The notes beneath the pieces were generated by a model, which searched no databases, was not told the DNA's origin, and saw nothing but the letters and a program-made list of their open reading frames with translations. Both the position numbers and the translations under genes were made by a program. This document shows, one piece after another, positions 24,804 through 31,719 of a stretch of 64,000 bases of DNA (positions within the stretch are counted from its first letter, which is position 1; every line of letters begins with the position of its first letter). Source of the DNA: Holophagales bacterium (lineage in GTDB: Bacteria; Acidobacteriota; Thermoanaerobaculia; Multivoradales; Multivoraceae); contig VXZQ01000009.1 of NCBI GenBank assembly GCA_009845425.1, positions 227,714 to 291,713 of the forward strand. The letters run 5' to 3'.

Positions 24804-25748
24804 ATGACCTGCTGCGCTCCCTCGCGTGATCCCGATCGGCCGGCCGGCGGCGCGGCGCCGGCTGCCGCGGTGCCGGCCGCGGCCTCGGGAGCCAACGGCC
24901 GCAACATGGTCCGTCTCGACGGCGGCCGGTTCCTCATGGGCACCGACTCGGCCGACGCCATACCGGGCGACGGCGAGACCCCGGTCCGCGAGATCTTCGT
25001 CGATCCGTTCCGCATCGATGCCTGCGCCGTCTCCAACGCCGACTTCGCCGCCTTCGTCGACGCCACCGGCTACCGGACCGACAGCGAGCGGCTGGGCTGG
25101 TCCTTCGTCTTCGAGGGTCGCCTGTCGCGCAGGCTCCGGCGCACGGCGATCGAGGACCGTCTGCCGGAAGCCCGCTGGTGGTGCAAGATCAGCGGCGCCG
25201 ACTGGCGTCATCCCGAGGGACCGGGATCGTCGATCGCCCGGCGCCAGGACCATCCCGTCGTCCAGGTGTCGCATCACGACGCCGTGGCCTACTGTGCGTG
25301 GGCGGGATGCCGGCTCCCGACCGAGGCGGAGTGGGAGTTCGCGGCGCGGGGAGGGGTGGAGCAGACGGCGCAGCCCTGGGGCGACGAACTCGAGCCCGAT
25401 GGCGAGCATCGCTGCAACGTCTGGCAGGGCAGCTTTCCCGATCGCGATCTCGGGCTCGACGGCTATCGCGGCACCTGCCCGGTCGATGCCTTCGAGCCCA
25501 ACGGCTTCGGCCTCTACAACGTCTGCGGCAACGTCTGGGACTGGTGTGCCGACTGGTGGAGCCCCGGTCCCGCCGCGCCGGGCAGTCGCAATCCGCGAGG
25601 TCCCGCCAGCGGCACGGCGCGCGTCACCCGCGGCGGGTCGTACCTCTGCCACGTCTCCTACTGCAGTCGTTACCGCCTGTCGGCCCGCACCCACAACACG
25701 CCCGACAGCGCGGCGGGACACATGGGCTTTCGCTGCGCCGCCGAGTGA
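24804..25748 (+). CDS. Formylglycine-generating enzyme (SUMF1-type sulfatase maturase)
   Basis: 314 residues. 'NMVRLDGGRFLMGTDSADAI' opens the FGE domain, 'RLPTEAEWEFAARGG' and 'GNVWDWCADWWSPGP' are conserved core motifs. 'GGSYLCHVSYCSRYRLSART' supplies the two copper-binding active-site cysteines found only in true maturases, followed by 'NTPDSAAGHMGFRCA'. It converts the sulfatase-motif Cys to formylglycine using oxygen. Located directly after sulfatase 3 and overlapping the next gene by 4 bases. The N-terminal 30 residues are Ala/Pro-rich and not a clear signal, though the three sulfatases are exported. Confidence 0.9.
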   Translation: MTCCAPSRDPDRPAGGAAPAAAVPAAASGANGRNMVRLDGGRFLMGTDSADAIPGDGETPVREIFVDPFRIDACAVSNADFAAFVDATGYRTDSERLGWSFVFEGRLSRRLRRTAIEDRLPEARWWCKISGADWRHPEGPGSSIARRQDHPVVQVSHHDAVAYCAWAGCRLPTEAEWEFAARGGVEQTAQPWGDELEPDGEHRCNVWQGSFPDRDLGLDGYRGTCPVDAFEPNGFGLYNVCGNVWDWCADWWSPGPAAPGSRNPRGPASGTARVTRGGSYLCHVSYCSRYRLSARTHNTPDSAAGHMGFRCAAE

Positions 25749-26494
25749 AGATTCTCGTCATCGCCGACGTCCACGGGAACGCCGAGGCGCTCTCCGCCGT
25801 GCTCGCGGCGGAGCCCGACGTCGACGCGACGATCTTCCTCGGCGACACCGTGCTTTCAGGCCCGCAGCCGAACGAGACGATGGCTCTGCTCGCGGGCCTC
25901 GACGGGGTGTTGATCGAGGGCAACCACGATGTCGAGATGCGGGAGCCGGAACGGTTCGACGTCTGGCCGGCTCCGTGGCGTGCCTACACGCGGTGGATCC
26001 TCGGCACGCTGGAGGCGTCGGGCTGGAAACTGCTCCGAAGCCTTCAGCCGGAGGGGGAGTACGAGGTCGGCGACCAGCGTGTCTTTCTGCACCACGGCGT
26101 GCTGCCCGACGAGCCGCGGCAGGCGCTTCCGGACACGGCGGACGATCGGTTGGCCGCGCTGGCGGGCGGCACGGACTGCCCCCTGGTGCTCTTCGGCCAC
26201 TCGCACATCCAGTTCCGCCGGACGATCGACGGCCAGGAGTTCATCAACCCCGGCAGCGTCGGCCAGCCGCGCTGCGGCCGGCGGGTCGCCTGCTACGGGT
26301 TGATCGAGGACGGTGTCTTCCGTCACTGCCAGGTGGAGTACGACCCGGGCCCCTGGCTCGAGGCGCTCGATGGTGTCGGGCCGCTCGACGGGTTTCCGGA
26401 GTTCCGGGAGTGGCTGAAGAAGGCGTTGCTTAGTGGGTACGGGATCGGTGAGCGGGAGCCGTGGACGCGGTTTGCGCGAGAGGGGTACGTGTAG
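25745..26494 (+). CDS. Calcineurin-like metallophosphoesterase (YfcE-like)
   Basis: About 249 residues from a GTG at 25745 that overlaps the FGE stop (GTGA); the long track ORF from 25178 is in another frame of the FGE gene. Motifs in order: 'KILVIADVHGNAEALSAVLA' (DxH), 'ATIFLGDTVLSGP' (GD), 'GVLIEGNHDVEM' (GNHD), 'FLHHGVLP' and 'VLFGHSHIQFRRTIDGQEFI' (GHxH). Dinuclear metal phosphoesterase of the small cytosolic type. Coupled translation with the maturase is notable, but a functional link is not obvious. Confidence 0.87.
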   Translation: MKILVIADVHGNAEALSAVLAAEPDVDATIFLGDTVLSGPQPNETMALLAGLDGVLIEGNHDVEMREPERFDVWPAPWRAYTRWILGTLEASGWKLLRSLQPEGEYEVGDQRVFLHHGVLPDEPRQALPDTADDRLAALAGGTDCPLVLFGHSHIQFRRTIDGQEFINPGSVGQPRCGRRVACYGLIEDGVFRHCQVEYDPGPWLEALDGVGPLDGFPEFREWLKKALLSGYGIGEREPWTRFAREGYV

Positions 26495-26505
26495 CGCACC
26501 CAGTG

Positions 26506-27276
26506 TCAGAGCTCCTCGACCGCGATCGCCCGGACCCAGGTCGCTTCCAGCCGTTCCACGTTGAGCGGCATGCCGATGTAGAAGGCGCGGTCCTTCTTCA
26601 GCTTCTCGATGTTCACGAGGGGGTAGCAGACCGGGATGTTGTTGCCCAGCATGTTCCGGTGCGTCGGCGAGTTCCGGGGCTGCGGCGCCTGGAAGTCCGA
26701 CTCGAAGCGAACGCCGGGGTAGCCGACGGCCAGCAGTTTGATTCCCGTGTCGGCGAGCCACTTGCTCGTTTCCGCCGGCAGGGTCGGCTGCTCATTGTCG
26801 CGGAACGGGCTGCCGAGGATGACGATGTCGCCCCTGCGGACGTTGGAGAGGTGCTCGGGGAGGATCGGTTGGCCCACCTTGACGAGTTCGCCTTCGTCGT
26901 TCTCCTGCTCGACGGGTTCGAGCTGGTCGAGGTAGCAGACCGCCGCCGGGCCGAAGAACGTGTCGAGGGGCATCTCCCACAGGCCGAGGATGCCGTCCGG
27001 CAGACCCTCCCAGTGGTCCATGTGGCCCTTGCCGCCCTCGGTGTGCGATCCGCCGCAGTGGCCGCTGACCCGTCCGGGCGGCCAGTAGGCGTCGCCCTCC
27101 TTGCCGCCGATCAGGGTGTAGAGGGTGTCGTCGTAGGGGACGCGCCCTTCTTCGAGGATCCACGGAAGCCCGAAGACGTCCTTGTTCCCCTCCTCGACCG
27201 TGCCGTCGAGTCGGGTGATGCGTCCGACCATGCGCGGGCTGAGGTCCACTACGTGGTGTCCTGCAAAGTCAATCAT
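26506..27276 (-). CDS. Cyclase-family protein (PF04199-like)
   Basis: 256 residues, no signal peptide. 'HHVVDLSPRMVGRITRLDGT' is the typical cyclase-family opening. The metal region is a variant, 'HCGGSHTEGGKGHMDHWEG', and the latter half has 'VRRGDIVILGSPFRDNEQPT' and 'DTGIKLLAVGYPGVRFESDF'. Family members hydrolyse amide or lactone bonds, or are uncharacterised. It is the last gene of the sugar operon: the aldolase gene ends inside its first codons (8-base overlap). Convergent with the phosphoesterase, 11 bases apart. Confidence 0.75.
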   Translation of the reverse strand: MIDFAGHHVVDLSPRMVGRITRLDGTVEEGNKDVFGLPWILEEGRVPYDDTLYTLIGGKEGDAYWPPGRVSGHCGGSHTEGGKGHMDHWEGLPDGILGLWEMPLDTFFGPAAVCYLDQLEPVEQENDEGELVKVGQPILPEHLSNVRRGDIVILGSPFRDNEQPTLPAETSKWLADTGIKLLAVGYPGVRFESDFQAPQPRNSPTHRNMLGNNIPVCYPLVNIEKLKKDRAFYIGMPLNVERLEATWVRAIAVEEL

Positions 27277-28297
27277 CGTCGCTGTTCTCCTGATCCACGG
27301 ACCACTCGCCCAGAGTGGCCAGTCCGTTCATGCGCGCGCGGTGGCGGAGCGCCGTCTGTCCGCTCGACTCGTCCGTCCTGCCGTCCCAGGCCTCGACCGG
27401 GGCGCGCCCGATGGCGCGGCCGAACGAAAAGCTGAGCGCCCAGGGCTGCGGGTCGAGCCGGTTCATCGCATCGAGGTGGGCGGTCGCGTCCAGGTCCGAC
27501 TGGCCGCCGGACAGGAACCCGATCCCGGGCAGGGCGGGCGGTACGACCCGGCGCAGGCAGCGCAGCGTCTCCCGCGCCACGGTGTCGACGCCGGCCTGTT
27601 TGGCGCACTCGCTCCCCGATACGACCATGTTCGTTTTCAGGACGATCTCCTCGGGCGCGACGCCGTGCTCGTACAGGGCTTCGAAGGTGCGGTGCAGGAA
27701 GCGCTCGGTGATCTCGAACTGGCGTTCGATCGGGTGGTCGCCCTTCATCTCGACCTCGGGCTCGACGATCGGCACGAGGTCGAACTGGTGCGCGAGCGCC
27801 GCGACCTCCGCGACGCTGCGGGCGTTGGAGACCAGCGCACGCTCGGTGGGAAGCTCGGGCCGCACGCGCGCGGCCACGCGCCATTTGATGAACGCCACGC
27901 CGCGTTCGCGCCAGCCTTCGAGCCGCTTCGCCAGACCGTCGAGACCGCGGGGCACGTACTCGTGCTCGGAGCCTCCGAGGAACTGCCAGCCGGTGGTCGG
28001 CGTGATGCCGAGAAGCAGCCCGCGCTCGGCGATGAGTTCGACCAGCGGCGTGCCGTCGCCGGCCCGCCGATCGAGCACATCGGGGAAGACGATGATGCTG
28101 GACAGGTGCTCGCCGAGCCCGGGGGTGCGGCAGATCATCTCCTGGAAGTCGGCCGCCGCGTCCTCGGTTCGCGCGTGGGTCGACTCGCCCCACCAGCCCC
28201 GCACGAGGCCCTTGAGCGGCACGTCGGCCGCGAAGATGCCCTTGCCGGGGGCGACCATCCGTTGTGCCGTCGCGGCCAGGGTCGATTCGCCTGTCAC
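27269..28297 (-). CDS. Class I fructose-bisphosphate aldolase-like enzyme
   Basis: 342 residues from a GTG at 28297 overlapping the epimerase stop by 4 bases. The class I fold is clear: 'RMVAPGKGIFAADV', 'TPGLGEHLSSIIVFPDVLDR', 'AFIKWRVAARV' (active Lys), 'LVPIVEPEVEMKGDHPIERQ' (Glu) and 'EIVLKTNMVVSG' (Schiff-base Lys), then 'PGIGFLSGGQSDLDATAHLD'. The usual 'GIKVDKG' phosphate/Lys segment is replaced by 'GITPTTG', so the substrate may differ from fructose-1,6-bisphosphate. Placed with a ketose epimerase and a sugar kinase, it likely cleaves the phosphorylated sugar made by that operon. Confidence 0.85.
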   Translation of the reverse strand: MTGESTLAATAQRMVAPGKGIFAADVPLKGLVRGWWGESTHARTEDAAADFQEMICRTPGLGEHLSSIIVFPDVLDRRAGDGTPLVELIAERGLLLGITPTTGWQFLGGSEHEYVPRGLDGLAKRLEGWRERGVAFIKWRVAARVRPELPTERALVSNARSVAEVAALAHQFDLVPIVEPEVEMKGDHPIERQFEITERFLHRTFEALYEHGVAPEEIVLKTNMVVSGSECAKQAGVDTVARETLRCLRRVVPPALPGIGFLSGGQSDLDATAHLDAMNRLDPQPWALSFSFGRAIGRAPVEAWDGRTDESSGQTALRHRARMNGLATLGEWSVDQENSDDD

Positions 28298-29214
28298 GCG
28301 CCGCCTCCTGCGGCGCCGCTTCCGGTCGCCGCCAGTTTGCCGCGGTAGAACTCGAGCCCCTCGCGCGCCGCTTCGTCGAGGTCGCGGTCGCGCGTCATGT
28401 CGCGCCACACCGCGAGCAGGTTGCCGACGCCGCCGCCCATGTGGACGATCGGTTCCATCACGGTGTCGCGGTCGTAGTCGATCTCGTGCAGCGCGGCGAC
28501 CACCTCGTCCCAGGGGATGTGACCCTGGCCGGGCGGCCGGCGGTTGTTCTCGCCGATGTGGAAGGTGCCGAGCTGGTCGCCGGCGCGAACGATCGCGTCT
28601 CCCAGCGAGTCCTCCTCGATGTTCATGTGGTACGTGTCGAGCATCATCTTCAGGTTCGGGCTGCCGACTTCGTCGAGGAAGCGGAGCGCCTCGTCGCAGG
28701 TGTTGACGAGGAAGTGCTCGAAGCGGTTCAGGACCTCGATGTGAAAGGTCACGTCGAGGTCCTCGGCGGTCTTCATCGCCTCCCGCATGGCGGCGACGGC
28801 GTGCGCCCAGCAACGCTCCTTGTCGCGGCCGTCGAGGCCCTGTCGCATGACGCCGGTGATCGCTCCGCCGACGTCGGCGCCGCCGCCCCCCCCCGCCATC
28901 TGCTGCATCTCGCTCGCCTTCTCGGCGAGGGCGCGCAGGTGCGCGATGCCGCGGCCGCGGTCCTCTTCCGAGTCGGAGTTGATGTCCTGCTTCGGGCCGA
29001 GCCCCGCCATGTAATTGATCCTGACTCCGTGTTCCGCCGCCGAGGCGACGAAGCGCTTCTTCTGCTCCGGCGTGTACAGGAAGAGCACGTCCTGCGAGAA
29101 GGACATGAGGTCGAAGCCGATCGCCGCGGCGCGGGCCATCCTGCGCTCGTACTCCTCGATGTCCTCCATCCACTCGTTGCCCCAGTAGTTGAAGGTGATT
29201 CCGATGCGTCCCAT
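28294..29214 (-). CDS. D-tagatose/D-psicose 3-epimerase-like sugar isomerase
   Basis: 306 residues of the AP endonuclease-2-like TIM barrel. The active-site residues of ketose-3-epimerases can be followed: Glu in 'VTFHIEVLNRFEHFLVNT', Asp in 'LKMMLDTYHMNIEEDSLGDA', His/Arg in 'GTFHIGENNRRPPGQGHIPW' and the last Glu in 'TVMEPIVHMG'. A Gly-run 'AGGGGGADVGG' sits in a loop. Predicted to epimerise a ketose at C3 with a divalent metal. The gene is in the middle of the operon between kinase (21 bases upstream) and aldolase (4-base overlap). Confidence 0.83.
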   Translation of the reverse strand: MGRIGITFNYWGNEWMEDIEEYERRMARAAAIGFDLMSFSQDVLFLYTPEQKKRFVASAAEHGVRINYMAGLGPKQDINSDSEEDRGRGIAHLRALAEKASEMQQMAGGGGGADVGGAITGVMRQGLDGRDKERCWAHAVAAMREAMKTAEDLDVTFHIEVLNRFEHFLVNTCDEALRFLDEVGSPNLKMMLDTYHMNIEEDSLGDAIVRAGDQLGTFHIGENNRRPPGQGHIPWDEVVAALHEIDYDRDTVMEPIVHMGGGVGNLLAVWRDMTRDRDLDEAAREGLEFYRGKLAATGSGAAGGGA

Positions 29215-29235
29215 GCTCTTTCCTCTCCCGAGCCG

Positions 29236-30192
29236 CTACGAAGTGGAGGCCATGGCCGTTTGTTTCCTGGCCGGCTGCGCGGCCATCAGGGCCTCGGCCT
29301 GGTCCATCGACGGAATGCCCTTGCGGTTCCCCAGCACGGTGCAGTGCAGGGCCGCGACGGCCGACGAGAACGCAGCGCAGCGCTCGAGACTCCAGCCCCT
29401 GGCGAGCCCCACCAGGTAGGCGCCGTGAAAGGTGTCGCCGGCGCCCGTCGTGTCGACGACGTCGACCTCGAACGCGGGCGTGTGGAACTCCGCGTCGCGG
29501 GACACCGTGTAGCTGCCCCGCGGCCCCTCGGTCTGCACCACGACCCGCGGTCCAAGGTCGAGGGCCGCGCGGCCAGCCCGCCACACGTCTTTCTCGCCCG
29601 TGAGGTTCGGCGCGAAGCCCGAGCCGCAGATCAGGACGTCGGTCTCGGCTACGAGAGCCCGGGCCGGTTCGAGGACCTTGTGGCTGGTGGCGGCCGCGTC
29701 GAGGACGACCGTGCCCCCCGACTCCTTCATCCAGCGGGCCGCGGCGAGCGCCGCGGCGCCATGGCTGCCGTCGAGGTGGAGAATCCGAGCCGACTCGATG
29801 TACGGGCGGTCGAGGTCGTCGACGGTGAGGGGCCGGGAGAGGAAGCCACGCCGGAACGAGAACACGCGTTCGCCGGTCGCGGCGTCCACGTAGACGACGA
29901 CCACGTGGTCTTCCGGACCCTCCCGGGGTACGAGGCGGCTTGTATCTACGCCGGCCCGCCCCAGTGACCGCCGCCGGTGCTCGCCGAGATCGTCGTCGCC
30001 CACGGTGTCCACGAAGCCGGTGCGAAGCCCGAACGTCGAGGCGACGAAGCAGGCAGTGCCCGCCGGCCCGCCATCGGCGACTGTGAAGTCGAGGAGTCCC
30101 CTCGGATCCTCCCACTTCGGCATCCGGTCGACCCGCAGCACGACATCGACGATGGCGAGGCCCAGGCCTACGACGTCGAGGCGGGTTTCCAA
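29236..30192 (-). CDS. PfkB-family carbohydrate kinase
   Basis: 318 residues. 'LDVVGLGLAIVDVVLRVDRM' is the N-terminal PfkB signature region, 'VADGGPAGTACFVASTFGLR' the sugar-binding Gly pair, and 'VDVVDTTGAGDTFHGAYLVG' the C-terminal signature with catalytic Asp and anion hole. It transfers phosphate from ATP to a sugar, here presumably the ketose handled by the neighbouring epimerase. It follows the TetR gene after 21 bases. The C-terminal 'MAAQPARKQTAMASTS' is a non-conserved tail. Confidence 0.87.
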   Translation of the reverse strand: METRLDVVGLGLAIVDVVLRVDRMPKWEDPRGLLDFTVADGGPAGTACFVASTFGLRTGFVDTVGDDDLGEHRRRSLGRAGVDTSRLVPREGPEDHVVVVYVDAATGERVFSFRRGFLSRPLTVDDLDRPYIESARILHLDGSHGAAALAAARWMKESGGTVVLDAAATSHKVLEPARALVAETDVLICGSGFAPNLTGEKDVWRAGRAALDLGPRVVVQTEGPRGSYTVSRDAEFHTPAFEVDVVDTTGAGDTFHGAYLVGLARGWSLERCAAFSSAVAALHCTVLGNRKGIPSMDQAEALMAAQPARKQTAMASTS

Positions 30193-30213
30193 GCTGCGCT
30201 CGCGGGGGAACCG

Positions 30214-30957
30214 CTACCCGGTGCGCTTGGGGCGCGCTTCGACCGAGGGGAACTTGCGTTCGAGGCGCCGTAGTTCCTTCTCGATGCGGGGGCGAGTGTC
30301 GGGAGCGGCAAAGGCGAGCAGGCCGACGTAGAAGCCGCACAGGCTCTTCAGCCGGTAGACCTCGTCGTCGAGGATGCCGAAGGCCCACTGGTCGAGGGCG
30401 AGTTCCCAGCCGACGTAGAGCTGTGTCTCCAGGAACGGCTGACCGACCGAAGTCTGCAGTTGACCGCTGGCGAGAGCGTCGCCAACCGCCGCGTGAATCA
30501 ATGCCTTGAGCGAGCTGAGGCGCTTGCCCTCGTCCTGCTGGACCAGCCGTGCCCAGTGGCCGGTGCTGAAGTCGGCCACGATGAGCGGCCGCAGCAGGTC
30601 GCCGTTGTCGATCATGTAGCTGAGCAGGCCCTCCATGGCCCTCGCCGCGCGCCGCAACGGATCGCGGGCGGTGCGGGCGTCGGGCGCCGGCTCATCGAGA
30701 CGCTGCACGGAATCGCGGATCAGCGCCTGGAGGATCTCCTCGCGGGAGCCGAGCAGGTTGTACAGCGTGGTGACGCTCAACCCCGCGCCCCGGGCCAGTT
30801 TACGCATCGAGAGTCCTTCGGGACCCGATTCCTTCAGCAGGGTGCGGGCCGACTCGAGAATGCGCTGCCGGCGCGCCGCCACGTTCGCCTCGCGCCGGCT
30901 CATCGGTTCATCGGCCTTGAGGCTCTTGGTTTCGGCGTTCGTCATGGGTTCGCGCAT
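30214..30957 (-). CDS. TetR-family transcriptional regulator
   Basis: 247 residues. The N-terminal helix-turn-helix covers about residues 30-80: 'RQRILESARTLLKESGPEGL', 'SMRKLARGAGLSVTTLYNLL', 'GSREEILQAL'. The C-terminal ligand domain is helical and unassigned. The start is ambiguous, with Met at positions 1, 5 and 19. It is the first gene of the sugar operon (kinase, epimerase, aldolase, cyclase follow). The upstream gap contains a dyad that recurs before two TonB receptors, the best candidate for its operator. Confidence 0.85.
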   Translation of the reverse strand: MREPMTNAETKSLKADEPMSRREANVAARRQRILESARTLLKESGPEGLSMRKLARGAGLSVTTLYNLLGSREEILQALIRDSVQRLDEPAPDARTARDPLRRAARAMEGLLSYMIDNGDLLRPLIVADFSTGHWARLVQQDEGKRLSSLKALIHAAVGDALASGQLQTSVGQPFLETQLYVGWELALDQWAFGILDDEVYRLKSLCGFYVGLLAFAAPDTRPRIEKELRRLERKFPSVEARPKRTG

Positions 30958-31089
30958 GATGCCTGAGATGATACGCGTGTCCTGGTGGCTGTTCTAAAGA
31001 TGTTACATTGTTCCAAGTTTGACCAGGTGCGCTGGCGTCCTCGCCGGCCGACACATCGCAGTTGACCGAGCAGACACGGGAGAACGAGA
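30958..31089. promoter_or_regulatory. Divergent regulatory region, TetR gene / 31090 gene
   Basis: 132 bases between divergent starts. At 31003-31017 it carries TTACATTGTTCCAAG, matching TAACAGTGTCTCAAC at 39104 and TAACGCTGTTTCAAC (minus strand) at 59063. The motif is an imperfect dyad with outer TTG...CAA-like half-sites. Confidence 0.5.
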
Positions 31090-31719
31090 GTGGCCGATAT
31101 CAACGTAGCCGAACTGGAACCGGTCGGAGAGTTCGGCTCGAAGGCGTGGTGCGAGGCGTGCGCCGAGTACGGCGTGCAGATGCTCGAAGACGGCGATCTA
31201 CCGGCGGACACCGCGTGGGGATTCACCGAGATCTACACCCACCCGCCGGCGCGGCTGCTCGAGGGCGGACGCGAGAGGTCCGCGTACTACCTCATGGTCA
31301 AGGACGGCCGGATCACCGGCGGCGACGGCGCCCCCGACGAATGCAAGGCGCTGCCCGGCTTCCACATCGTGATGCCCTGGGCGTCGATCTGCAACCAGTC
31401 GCGCACCAAGTACGGCCGCGAGGGTCAGATGCGGCGGTCGGCTCAGGAGAAGGTCATGTTCCAGCAGATCGAGGAGTACGTGGGGCGGGCGAATCCTCTC
31501 GGGCTGGGCGGCGGTCCCAAGCATGTGTGGCCCCGCGAAGTCGGCATGGCGCTGGGCAAGGGCATGGAGGAGGGCGGCGGCCTGCACAACATCGCCGCGA
31601 GCCTTCAGACGTCCTCACCCGAGTTCGCGGACCTGCCCACGACCGACATGGCCGTCCCGGACTTCGAGGCGATGAGCGAGGAGCAGAAGCAGCGCTTCCT
31701 AGCGCTCCTCGGCATCTAG
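31090..31719 (+). CDS. Conserved-looking protein of unknown function
   Basis: 209 residues, start GTG at 31090 preceded by GGGAGAACGAGA. 'EFGSKAWCEACAEYGVQMLE' opens the protein; the middle has 'FTEIYTHPPARLLEGGRERS', 'GFHIVMPWASICNQSRTKYG' and 'EVGMALGKGMEEGGGLHN'. No signal peptide or membrane helix. Codon bias is that of a native gene. It is divergent from the TetR gene and shares the dyad-bearing promoter, so it may be co-regulated with the sugar operon. Its last 21 bases overlap the 3' end of the convergent VWFA gene. Family not recognised. Confidence 0.7.
   Translation: MADINVAELEPVGEFGSKAWCEACAEYGVQMLEDGDLPADTAWGFTEIYTHPPARLLEGGRERSAYYLMVKDGRITGGDGAPDECKALPGFHIVMPWASICNQSRTKYGREGQMRRSAQEKVMFQQIEEYVGRANPLGLGGGPKHVWPREVGMALGKGMEEGGGLHNIAASLQTSSPEFADLPTTDMAVPDFEAMSEEQKQRFLALLGI

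Noticed and set aside
22277-25066. 929-residue minus-strand ORF
   Set aside because: Runs antisense to sulfatase 3 and through sulfatase 2 in another frame; no family motifs, Arg/Gly/Val-rich. A GC-driven shadow.
27269-30388. 1039-residue minus-strand ORF as one protein
   Set aside because: Only its C-terminal third (aldolase) is real; the rest is a shadow frame of the epimerase and kinase genes.
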